Origin: Neodontobutis hainanensis
Lineage: Eukaryota; Chordata; Actinopteri; Gobiiformes; Odontobutidae
NCBI GenBank assembly: GCA_024349245.1
Contig: JALDNG010000038.1
Location: 3,678,501 to 3,742,500, forward strand
Direction of reading: 5' to 3'
DNA: 64,000 nucleotides
The notes under the pieces are model-generated. The model searched no databases, was not told where the DNA came from, and was given only the letters and a program-made list of their open reading frames with translations. The translations under genes were made by a program, and so were the position numbers. Each line of letters begins with the position of its first letter. Positions within the stretch are counted from its first letter, which is position 1. Positions 13,261-24,400 of the stretch are shown in pieces.

Positions 13261-14229
13261 CATCTTCTTTCCACAACAGCTCCAGATGTTAGCGCGTTAT
13301 GTGTAAAAAAAAAAAAAAGAAAGAAAAAAAAAACACAAGGCTTTTCTGACATTAAATATTAATGGTTATGTTTGATGAAAGACAGAGGAGGGTGATGGGC
13401 GGTTCAGGTTATTGATCTTTTCCAATACACTGAGCTTTTATCCGTCCGTATGAGAGAGGAGACGTCTCATCCTCGGAGCAAGAGGTCTCATTGTAGTTGA
13501 TGGCTTCATAGACGAGGGGTTTCGTTTGAACTCGTGTTGATGCACTTTTATTATTTGGGATAAAAAGTGTATTTGCAGTAAATGGAAAATAGGGAACCCA
13601 ATTAGTTTCAGGAAAAGTCAAATACTGAAGTAGGTTGTAACCTCATTCTCTTACTGCCTCGCAGCTGGAAGGTCCAGAGTTTTAGTTTTTGACTTGAGTA
13701 AAAGCCTGGCCATTTTAGAAAAGAGGTTTTATATTCACTTTATGTCAGCAGAGTAAAGGTTTAGTAAATACTCTCAGAAATCTTACAGACTGCTGTTGCA
13801 CATTGTTTTAACTGTCTTGACTTGATCTCTAAAGCCTTTTGATGCCCTAACCTTTGAATTTTCAACGTCCTACGAAGCAAAAGAGGTAGACATTACTTTA
13901 CAGGGGCATATTCCTATTTAAGTCTATCCTATGTCAAACCAAACCACAGTGATGTATTTAAGATTAAACCTTCCATCATTGCTTTATTGAATTATTATAA
14001 AAGTAACTCCTCTTAAATCACAAATATACAGCTGTATTCTCTCAATCAGGTCCATCTTACCCAGAACCAAACCATTGTGAGGAAACTACCTACTACTACT
14101 TCCTTCCTGTTCACTAAACAGACAAGAAAGCACCTAACAAACAGAACAAATATCCAATAAATCTGCAGAATCACTTCAGACTTGTATCTTTTCTCTATAT
14201 TTTGTATATTGAGTGGGAGAACAATAGTC

Positions 14230-14420
14230 TTAAAGCTGCAGCGCTGCGTGGGTGTGTCCCTCTGCGCTCCAGGCACAGGGCTGACCTCAGGCTGCTGTGA
14301 CCCGTTTAGATTAATGTGGACGCCTTATTCCCCGTTGGCCATTTGAGGCGCCAGATGTTGGAAAAATATAGGTCCTCTGCATTTGGACTCGGGTCAGGCA
14401 TCACAGTAATAGCTGCTGAG
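14230..14420. promoter_or_regulatory. Candidate conserved non-coding element
   Basis: This GC-richer island of about 190 bases has a GATTAATG core near 14309 and a CAGATG E-box near 14352, flanked by AT-rich DNA. No coding frame is convincing. It is called on composition only. Confidence 0.25.
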
Positions 14421-14773
14421 GGACACAGACGTCACTGAAGCTGTAGGAGTCTGGATTCAACACTAAAACTTAGCCTTTTACCCAGTTTGTTGTTGGAAAA
14501 GTTGAGAATGTTCCAGTGTTGGGTTTCAAAATCAAATTCACAAATCATTTATTACCATTATTTCTGGGATTAAATAGAAAACTTAAATATATTTTTTCTC
14601 GTTTTAAAGTGGTGTGTAGTTTTTTTGGCAGCATCTAGTGGTGACAAATTGAAATTCAGTCACGCTTTTCCTACGTCTACGCTAAAAGTTGACTTTAAAA
14701 AAATTAACAAAATCAAACAAACAAAAAGTTTAGTTCCTAAAAAACATCATACGTTATAAAAATAAACTTGAAA

Positions 14774-14855
14774 GCGCTTCTCTTCTGGCAGTGCTCAGTT
14801 TGTTTGCTTTGTTGTCCTCTCCGGGCAATTGTAGAAACAGAAACAAGAAGTCTGT
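14774..14855. repeat. Dispersed repeat, copy 1
   Basis: This is related to 51184-51255 through the shared core GCAGTGCTCAGTTTGT and the following ACAGAAACAAGAAGT. A CATCTAGTGGTGACA motif just upstream (14633-14647) recurs near 12582-12596 and is a common tail of old vertebrate dispersed repeats. Confidence 0.55.
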
Positions 14856-15779
14856 AGATATATTTCTCACTAATATGTTCCAGAACAGTGTATTCAGTGA
14901 ACTGTGCCTATTGTCTTGTGGTTATTCTTGTTATATCATGCCCAGGACTTGTTTTTCTTAACTGTTTCATGATATCTGTTCTGTTGTATCGTGGACGGGG
15001 CTGGATCCTACTCAGTGCCTGAAAGTCTTGGTTTTGACTTGATACACTCTGGTCTCAGGTCTTGGTCTTGTTTAGTTTGGTCTTGACTTCTGAGTTAGTG
15101 CCGTGACTGAGCCTGACAAAGACATCAGGACAAATGGTCAGCTCCCTGTTGGCACCATCACAATGCCTCAGTGGTTTAGTAGTCCTTACAGTGCACCCCC
15201 GCTGCCTTCTCCTATCCCAGGACCCCCTCAGCCCCCTTACCCCTCCCAAACACCACCTTTACAAACCCACACTTTTACTCCACACACAGCAGCTGAACAC
15301 TCTGTTCCCTCGGCCCTTCTCCGACCGACTGACACGGACACAAAAGGGAAAAACTTCTTTCATCCGGAGCGGCGAGTGTTTTCCCAGATTTACTTTGGGA
15401 CAGGGCTGAATGAGGGCCAAGCTGCTGCACAAAGCCCCCCGCTCTGCACCGCACTGGGGGTGTGATGTCATCTGTAGCAGTCGGCAAGGGGTTCGTTTGA
15501 TCTACTTTGACAAAAAAGACAAAAACAACACTGTTCTTTCAAACCAGGTGAAAATATATTTTGACTTTTAAGCAACTCTTTTTTAGTACAGCTTGTACAT
15601 GTACAATATTGCTTAAATTTAATATAATAATCTGATTTTAACCATTTGTTCAGTTATTTACTATAACTTTGTTAATTGTAGCATCAATAAAAAAAAACTC
15701 AACTGTAGTACTCAGCTTTTTCCATTGGAGAATGCCGTTGAGGAGTATAGTCTCTCCAGATCTACTAGTGGTTCTCAAT

Positions 15780-16000
15780 TAAAAATGTAGATCAGCGACT
15801 GGTTCAGAACCATCAAAAACCTGCTCAAAACCGTTTAGATCCTCTTTATAACCCTCTAATAACTTTTCAAAACCATTTTAAAACCAGTTCAAATCCATCT
15901 AAAACTTGTTCTAATCAACCTAAAACCTGCTCAAAACCGTTTAGATCCTGTTTATAACCCACTAATACCTTTTTAAAACCATATAAAAACCTGAACCATC
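15780..16000. repeat. Degenerate minisatellite, left part
   Basis: Imperfect tandem copies of short AAAACC-type units form a higher-order repeat. The block starting CTGCTCAAAACCGTTTAGAT at 15821 recurs at 15927, a period of about 106 bases. The same unit resumes at about 16431-16510, after an inserted LINE fragment. Confidence 0.8.
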
Positions 16001-16430
16001 TCCTACCGCTTATCCGGGGCTAGGTCTAAGATGCCCAGACTTCCCACTCACCAGACACTTCCTCCAGCTCTTCCGGGGGGATTCCGAGGCGTTCCCCGGC
16101 CAGCCAAGAGACATAGTCCCACCAGAGTGTCCTAGGTCTTTCCTAGGGTCTTCTCCAGGTGGGACAAGCCTGGAACACCTCCCTAGGGAGGCATCCGAAA
16201 CTGATGCCCGAGCCACCTCAGCTGGCTCCTCTCGATGTGGAGGAGCAGCGGCTCTACTTTGAGATCCTCACCCTATCTTTAAGGGGGCGCCTTTTTCAGC
16301 CACCTGTATCCGGGATCATGTTCTTGACCCAAAGCTCATGACCATAGGTGAGAGTAGGGACGTAGATCGACCGGTAAATCGAAAGCTTTGCCTTGCAGGT
16401 CAGCTCCTTCTTCACCACGACAGACCAGTT
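15993..16430 (-). mobile_element. LINE (non-LTR retrotransposon) ORF2 C-terminal fragment
   Basis: Read on the minus strand from about 16240, the DNA encodes a peptide resembling IERSQLRWLGH followed by MPP and then a stop. A downstream stretch reads like WRDYVSW and GIPPEELEE, with frame changes. This is the familiar C-terminal end of a fish non-LTR reverse-transcriptase polyprotein. The copy is decayed by in-frame stops and frameshifts and is truncated at both ends. It sits inside a minisatellite whose units flank it on both sides. The family assignment is from memory of the motif; the exact clade (Rex1-like, L2-like) is uncertain. Confidence 0.7.
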
Positions 16431-16530
16431 AGACCTGTTCAAATCCATCTAAAACCTGCTCAAAACCATCTAAAACCTATTCAAACCCATCTCAAACATC
16501 TTCGAATCCAAGTAAATATCCTTTTAATAC
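16431..16530. repeat. Degenerate minisatellite, right part
   Basis: Copies of the unit ATCTAAAACCTGCTCAAAACC reappear here in the same orientation as at 15780-16000. The LINE fragment therefore split one array, or the array grew on both sides of it. Confidence 0.75.
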
Positions 16531-17065
16531 TGATTTACAGCAAAGACTGGACTTAAACTATATATCTATTTTTTGCTATTTTGTTGTAAACCTACCCTCC
16601 CTCTTATTGACAAAACTAGGCACATCTTTAAGAAAGTATATTAACAGAACTATTTAACAAAAAAATAAAATAAAAACTTAATAAAGTATAGGCCAAGTCC
16701 AAAAAAAGTTCTTCTTTTATTATAAAACTGTGCTTGAATTTTGTAACATATATATATTTATTGGAACACAGTCAGCGTCACATTGAATAAAATGTGACTA
16801 TAAGACTTTACGGCAAAGCCATGCAACATAACCATGAACATACTCAAGCCCATCAACACAACACAGCTTTGCATTTAAATAGACTTATTAAAAAATAAAA
16901 TAAAAGGGATTTAAAGTCCTACCGAAAATATGACAGCTCTCTTTCAGCAGTGCATAGCGGACATGCACAAGCTCAAAGAACAGTAGACATTTCAGTGTCA
17001 AAGAAGAGTTTATGATTATCAAGCTGCACTGTAATAGGGAATAGCACATGTCCATTTAAATATAG

Positions 17066-17337
17066 CTCTCATGTGGGTGCCACTTTACACTCAGGGGCCT
17101 CTACTAAAGGTTTAAAAAGCCATTGTAGTGATTACTGAGCGCTAAGAAAACATTAGAAAAAGAGAACTGTAACCATGCTTGACCTGTTCAGCCTCGTCAC
17201 TCTAGAACTTCTAGTATTGGGTAACTATTTCGTAATCACCACTTATATTTTGCTAACATGCTATAAGAGCTTATAAATGACTCACTCACTACCAGACCCT
17301 TTGTAATGGGCTCCTTATTGTAAAGTGGCACTCTCAT
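17066..17337. mobile_element. Short inverted-repeat transposon (MITE), hAT-like
   Basis: Inverted termini GTGCCACTTTACA (17077-17089) and TGTAAAGTGGCAC (17319-17331) bound about 250 bases without coding capacity. The direct repeat CTCTCAT flanks the element (17066-17072 and 17331-17337) and looks like a 7-8 base target-site duplication. That length would fit the hAT superfamily. It is non-autonomous. Confidence 0.7.
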
Positions 17338-17858
17338 TCATTAATCTTGGCATCTAATACCCTGTACTTGTTAGTTTAGGCTGGAAATGATTGCACTTTT
17401 TTTTTTGGCATAATACCGTAAACAACCTAACATTACATCTTGAACTAAAATATCTCACAATTCAAAGCAGTACACAGCTTTTCTAAGACAAAGATTACAG
17501 TAGTACCACTTTTCCTTGCATCGGAACTCTCGTATAAATCTTATTTTTCGCATCTGACCAGCAGTTTTTACATTTTTCACATTTTGCCTAAAAATATTAA
17601 CTTCTGTAACATCACTTTTTATATACAACAGCAGCTTTACAGTGTTTGCATGTTAATGTTCACAAACACACACTCACAACAGGTGCACAGGTCATACCCA
17701 CATTAAATTTGCAATAGCTCCCAGCAGCAGCAAAAAACCTCAGTCTTTGTTAATAAATTAAATAAATAGGAGTCCATTTGCTCTGCTGGCTAATGAGCAC
17801 ATGACGCAGGTAAAGCAGAGTCCGGTGTTCACAGTCGTGCAGTGAAGCCTCATCAGAC

Positions 17859-17868
17859 TTTATTTATT
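17859..17868 (-). terminator. tnk2: Tandem poly(A) signals of tnk2
   Basis: On the minus strand this reads AATAAATAAA, two overlapping canonical hexamers. It lies about 46 bases beyond the stop of the candidate alternative last exon (17914) and about 600 bases beyond the main tnk2 stop at 18466, so it could serve both transcript forms. Confidence 0.6.
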
Positions 17869-17913
17869 AAAAGCACAGCTGTTCAATAACAATCAAGAGC
17901 TTCTGTCTCAAAG

Positions 17914-17969
17914 TTACAGCTCATCGGTCATCAGGCGATTCAAACTCACCGTTGTCCAACTGTCACTGC
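17914..17969 (-). CDS. tnk2: Candidate alternative terminal exon of tnk2
   Basis: On the minus strand a good acceptor (TTTGTCTCTAG) precedes a short exon ending in TAA at 17914, close to tandem poly(A) signals. The last main exon contains a possible donor inside its final codons (AA|GTAAAA, exon end at 18470). Splicing to 17969 gives a tail ending HHKQ, close to the HHKR end of human TNK2. Using the AG four bases further on (exon start 17965) gives instead a C-terminal extension NDSWTTVSLNRLMTDEL. Without splicing the protein ends HHK at 18466. Splicing here is predicted, not shown. Confidence 0.5.
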
Positions 17970-18465
17970 CTAGAGACAAAAAAAAACATGTTTACGTTGA
18001 GAAAAGGTTTGTGATGTTAGTACAGTATGACAAAAGAGACCCGCAATGTTACTGTGATTGTATCAATGGATCCCTGTATAAGGTCTATTAAATATTTTTT
18101 TCTTTTTAAATGCACTGCTTTCCCTTTGAGCAACTTTTAATTCTGAAGCAATTATATCAGTCTGGTGTCCTTCTTTAGAACTGGGGCATAAAGAAAACAT
18201 GCATTGTGCAAAAAGATTTCTTTGATATTTGAATATTATAATGGCAAAGATGTGTGTTTTTTTTAACTTGCACATATAAAATATTAAAAAACCTGGACTT
18301 TTAGACTAACTTTCACTGGTCACACCGGTGCCACTAACCTTTTTAATTTGATATAAAGCTTTGATTGATCAAACATGAATACAATCATTGCAGTCTTTGC
18401 CAGACACAGATTGTGTGTGTGTTGATATCTTAATAACAATAAATTAATATATTATTACATTTTTT

Positions 18466-21400
18466 TTACTTGTGGTGAGGTCTGTGTGTGTCCAACATGA
18501 CGATGCTCGCTTCCTCCAGGTTCCACTGAGAGCTCTGCAGCAGCTCCTCACACTCTGCTCTGGATCTCAGGCCCAAACGAAACAACTGCTCCACCTGAGA
18601 CCACAGGATACAGTATATTACACAGGCAAAAGAGAACAAATCCTTTCTGATGGGTCAGGCCAGAATGGTACCTTTAGGTGGTTTACAGCTTGAGGAATGC
18701 TCCAGTTGTGTTTCTGAAGAGAAGCCCGACACTCTTCTAATGTGACACCGTGAACTTCTCCCTGAACCTGCCGCGAACAAGGATTAAACAAAGGAATGAT
18801 CAAATAAAATTGCATTTATACAGCAGCTCTCAGTATAGGTTTAGAATATAAAATATAAATATGGACTGATTAAGAAAGAAATTCTAGCCTATAGGGAACA
18901 TTCAGCTCCAGTGAAAATAGACTGTCTATTTGTCTGTTACCTTAATGATGCTCTGTTCAGATTGCATGCTGGGATTTGCGGTCCGTCCATTATTGTTGTT
19001 GCATGAGGAGTTGGGTTTGGTGCCACTAAGAGGCTGCTGCACAATGGGCTTCACTGCCGCCATGTTGGCTGCTCCATATCTAAATACAGAAACATGATTT
19101 ATTAAAAAGATCTAAATAAGAGAAAGCGGCGTTATTAGTTTTTTATTTTAAATTCTCAGTCAGTTTTACAGATACTATGCTATAATGATTTGTCTTACTG
19201 TACTGTGATATAATTAATATTATTTTGTAGTAGCATCTCAAAATGACATACTCAGACATTCGCCCAACTATTATCCCCCACAAACCTTTCCAGAAAGGCG
19301 GGCCGTTCTGGCAGCGGGGCACGTGTTGTACTCTGCGAGCTGTCAATCAGTGAAGGAAAGGCCCGCCCCTCACGACAAACGAGAGGATCCAGTAAAGATG
19401 TGGACGAGTAGGACGACCTCGGTGCAGCAAGTCGTGATGTTTGTGAAGTGCCTTGAGGTGTGGAGGAGGAGGAAGGTGGGGAGTTCGTCGACAGGAGTGA
19501 TCCCAGAAGCCCTGCCGTCCTCCGAGGGGACACAGATTGGGGAGGAGGGGGGATAGCTATCGGGACCAATGGGAGCGGAGAAGAAGAGCGGGATGCTGGT
19601 TGTGAGAAAGCATGGTCTCTGGGAGGGATTTGAGGAGGCGCGTTGTCTTCCTCGTTGCCCAGCGAGATGGAGCTGGACCGAGCCTGAGGGTGGTTCGGCC
19701 TTTGGGACGCGTTGAGCTTTGAGGGCCGCAGAGGAGGGGCGGGGCTACGGGGTGGCAGCATGGGACGCTCTTCTAAACAGGAAGCGAAGGACGAAGAGGA
19801 CGAGGGTGATGTGGGAGGCAGGTAGATCTGTTTGTGAGGGGTGAGAGGAGCGAGGGGTAACAGCAGAGGGGACGAGGGGAGGGAGCGGCCTGTTGTCATG
19901 GGAACCTGAAGTTTCACCATCACCTAAAAGAGAGAGACAAGACTGTTGAGTAATATATTATAACATGCTTAATGCATTATGGCACACCCCTTCTGAAGCG
20001 TTTAGAACTGCATTAGTCTGAATATAGCCTCTGTTTCCACCTCTCGTTGTAGTTCCTGGAAGAGGTCAGCAGACTGGGATTCACTTCGTGCCCCCAGTGA
20101 TCCGGCTCCAGCTGCAGCAGAGGCCTCTTCACTGAGCCCATTGTTGATGGAGCGCACCTCCTGGTCTTCTGATTGGTCCTCAGCTTCAGGAGCAACCTCA
20201 TCGTAAGCTGGCTGAGGGAGCGGCCAGTCCAGGATGGAGGGAGTGTCCTGAGCAGGAGAACGACCCATGAACAGAGACATTTAAAAGTGCTTCACAAAGA
20301 GGGTATGTTACAATAGAAAGCAAAAGAAATAAAACACATAAACATCTTTAGAGATTTGAGGTAAAAAGTTACATAATGTTGCTTTGATGAGAACTACTAG
20401 AGAATGACAAGTGGCCGAACTGTCATCCTGTAAGACATTATCAGTGCAGAAAAGGCCTTTTCTGACATTTCGAGGCCAAAAGTTGGACCAGAGCCTTTGG
20501 ACAAAATGTGAATCTATTGTTTAGTTGTGGCATAGATTCCAAAAGCATTCTTGACATTTTTGCATTTCTTAACTTTTCTGTAATAGAGTCACTATAATGG
20601 CTAGGAATAACTAGAAGTATTACTAAACCATATACACAGATTTCATTTTGCACGTTTTTTTTAGATCACATTTTGAACGTTTTCTGTACTTGCCAGCTTC
20701 ATTTGCGCTACATTTTATTTAAATAGTCCTATATATTACAAAAAGGAAGACCTGCCAAGACCTAGATGCCTGCTATGAATTGCATTCCTTATCTTAAAGT
20801 AAAAAAATATCAAATTATAGCTTAAAACTATGTATTATAAGAAATATAAGTAAGAAATGAATACTGACTAGATTTGTTTAGATTTACATACTAACTACTT
20901 AATTAAATGTTGGATAAAGACTAATATAAAGATTAAAGACATTCGCTCGTGTGTCTGTGTATCCCAGTACCTCATACCTTCAGTGTGTCGTCGTCCCGTT
21001 GATTAGGCTCGGTCAGAGGTGAAGGTGTGGTTGAGCTAAAGCTGTCGTCAGTAAAATCGATAAGCGACACTTCGCTTTTGGCTGAGCGAACACTGGACCC
21101 CTCCCACGGCCGGAGCTTCAGGCCCAGAGACACCCCCAGCTTCCTGAGCCCAGACGAAGTGCTGGTGTCATCATCGTCGTCATAGTCGTCCATCACAGAG
21201 TCGTAAAACGGCTCTAAACAAAACAGATGTGTTTGAAAAAGGCAGTCAAATATATGAAATTATATTGAGATGAACTTACTCTTCAGCAGAATCGCAGGCT
21301 GTGGCGGTCGAGGAGGAGGTTGCTCTAATGAAAAGAGAAATAATGTTGAGACAAAATACAACATATTGTTATAGGTGCTAAATTTTGCAGTTACTTTTGG

Positions 21401-24400
21401 CACGGTTGGGAAGTTTGGTCGGCCTTGCTTCACAGGTGTTTGTTCCCAGGACATCAGGGGGGTCCATTGGGTTTCCCAAATACAGACTAAAGGGAAAAGG
21501 AAAAAGAAAAATCAATATAAATTATGTAATGAATAACATCTTTTGTATTAATTCAAATAATAATTAATAGACTGATTAAGTTATTTCAGTCCAAAGATTA
21601 CTTTTTTATGTTTTAGTGTCATAACAAATTTACATATTTACATTAACGTCCATATTTGTCTCTCTCGTGTTGTGGCTCAATAGAAGCTCATAATGAGAAT
21701 TGTAATAACCCACCAACAAATTTTATATTATGCCAGCAACAGATGTTGATGATGTTATATTATTACCACAGCAGCCTCAGAGGGTCAAAATTCAAGCTTC
21801 AAGTTCCCACTCAGTGTACAAAGAGGCATACACGTGATGTTGCAGCAAGTTTAAAATAATATGTGCATCTTGAAACACATGCGGAGGTGAACTATAATTT
21901 TCATTACAATTAGTTTGAAGAGCAGATGGTGCACTGCTGCCCTCTAGTGGAGAGAAACAGAGAGGCAATGAGCAACCAATGTAAACCAGGGATAGTGAAA
22001 AGCCAAAAAACTCTTCTATTGTCAAAGGAAGATTTAATATTTGTCCTTAAATAAAGTGCAAACAAATAATAAACTTTAAAATAAAGCACTGTGCAATTTA
22101 TTAAACAGTAAAATAAAAACTGAAAGTTTGCTAAATTAACCTGTCAATGCGATCTGCAAATCCCCAGCTCCTGTGGGGGTCGGTGTCCCCGTGTCCCGTG
22201 TGGATGAACGAGTGTTTGAGCGGTCGGCTGATGTCCTGAGCTGACAGACCGGCCACCGAGGTCACCACGTGACGAGGAAACTGTCCGATACGCAGCGTGC
22301 CTCTGTTCTGACCGCGCCACCAGTAGTGCTCTGCTCTGAGGACGGATAAAGACACAGAAATGTAACCGACAATATACTTGACATATAAATACTGTGATGG
22401 AAGAAGAAAAGAAGAAGAGCATCATGAACTAGAGGGCATACTTTAATTTGTAAATGCACCCAACACTTGTAGGAATGCACTGAAAAAAATCCACTCACAC
22501 AAAAACAGTAGCCTGAAATACCAAGAAGAGGGCGGGGATGTACTTTTAGGCATTTTTATCTCCATGACTATAAACATTCATAAATGACTCAGACCAACCT
22601 CCCCTCTATGATGGTAATAACATCGTTCATTTTAATCTGGAGCTTGTCTTCCTCTTCAAAGTCTTGCAGAGCTCTCATGTCTGTGGGCATGGTCTGTGGC
22701 AAAAACAAAAGCCAATTTTATGTATTTTTATTTGAAACTATTCTCATACTGTATCTACCATTCAGCAGAAAAGCACAGAACAAATGCATTAAATAAACAA
22801 GCAAACTAGTGTATAAATACTGCATCTCCTCAATTTATCTCCATCTCTTATTCAATTTTCTTTCATCAATCCATTTCCCTGATCACACTACATTCATTAG
22901 AAAGAATTACAGTTATTGGTAATGAGATTATACCTCGAGCAGGAAATCTCTGAGGGCGATGAACGTGGGCCTATCCTCAGGTTTGGGGCTCCAACACTGC
23001 AGCATCACATTATAAACGTCCTGAGGACAGTCTTCTGGTTTACACAGCCGCTCGGCCTCCACGTCTACCTTATGGAGAATCTGAAAGTCCATATGTAACT
23101 TATTAAGAGTGCTACTCTTAAGAGTAAAAAACAAAAGCCTGAGGCAAAAAAAAAAAAAAAGCTATTCTTTCTTATTCTTCTATTCTATTGTTCCTGAGAA
23201 GCACAGCTTGTTTCAGAGGAGATTTAATTGTGCTGTGTGAGAAATGAGTTAACCAGACGCTAAAACTGGTTGAAACCAGTATTACGATAGGGTGTTTAGT
23301 CTTGTGCTAGTCCCAGTAAGATTTAAGGGTCTGTTTTAGGGCACGGCATGTCTCATTACAAATATCAGGTCTTATCCTGAGTTAAATCAAATTAGCTCCA
23401 ATTTCTCCCAACTTGCGCTCAAATGAAACGCTGTGAATTGTCCTATGTTTGTAAATGCTAGCGCTAGAAGAGTCTCTGAGAAGAGTCTCTGAGTGACAAT
23501 AAGTGCTCACAACAACTGCAAAAAAAATCTGCCTAATCTAGTGTTTGCCCAAGCTAATGAAATTTTTGAGTTTAGATGTGAAATTTAATACAGAAAATAC
23601 TATATTAAAAGGCTTTACCTGACTTCCATTGAGGCCCAGCCACGGCTCCTGTCCGTGTGTAAACATCTCCCACAAAGTGACTCCAAACATCCAGGTATCA
23701 GACGCATGAGAAAAGGTACGAGACTTCAGAGACTCTGGAGCACACCTGGAGAAAATAGGGCCAAAAAAAAATCTAGTGAATTGAAAGTTTTCTGTTTTTC
23801 TGTAGATTCTGATGTGAAGGTTTTGATGACTCACCAGGGGAAGGGGATTTTGTGTCCCTCCTCCATGATGTACTGGTCAGTGTGTGTTGGCAGCGCCCTC
23901 ATTAAACCAAAGTCTCCGATCTTCACCGTCTCGTTGGTCGAGAGAAGGACGTTGCGAGCTGCGAGGTCTCTGTGAAGGAAACGCTTCGACTCTAAATAGG
24001 CCATACCACAGGCCACCTACAAAGAAAGAGTCAAGTTTAGAGAGTTATTCTGTAGTTAAGTCTCATGTTGCCTAACTTTAAAAACAAGCAAATGAAGAAA
24101 TAGTCACACCTCGGTGAATGTAAAAAAAAAATTGATTTATAATAGACAGCATGGTACAAAGTAAGTAACTCTATGGCTAATACACATTTTTATGTAATTA
24201 TATGCAATTGCACAGAAAGAGAGAAGCAGTAGGAGCTTATCCAGAAAGTATGCCTTAGGAGTTAGAAAATTACACTAAAAGGACTCAGATGATACTTTAC
24301 TTTGTCTTTTTAGAATATACACAAATTGTGCAGAACACACTTGAAAAAAGATATGATAAAGTAAAGTAAAGTTGAATAAACCAAAACCTTTAAAAATATA

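Larger units (their letters stand above)
11390..17840. other. Intergenic region between fzd8 and tnk2 (convergent genes)
   Basis: No protein-coding exon is recognisable. The stretch holds AT-rich filler, a few complex islands that may be regulatory, a minisatellite interrupted by a LINE fragment (15780-16530) and a short inverted-repeat transposon (17066-17337). The proline-rich frame at 15103-15465 is not supported as a gene. Confidence 0.6.

Noticed and set aside
15103..15465. 120-residue proline-rich open frame on + strand
   Set aside because: Low-complexity proline/serine composition, no family match, no promoter or paired splice sites. Other frames over the same DNA are also open.
20002..20040. 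Read-through end of tnk2 exon 15 as an open frame to a stop
   Set aside because: The donor GAG|GTGGAA at 20041 joins in frame to the exon at 19923 and restores the QREVMVKLQVP match to human ACK1. The extra residues are intronic.
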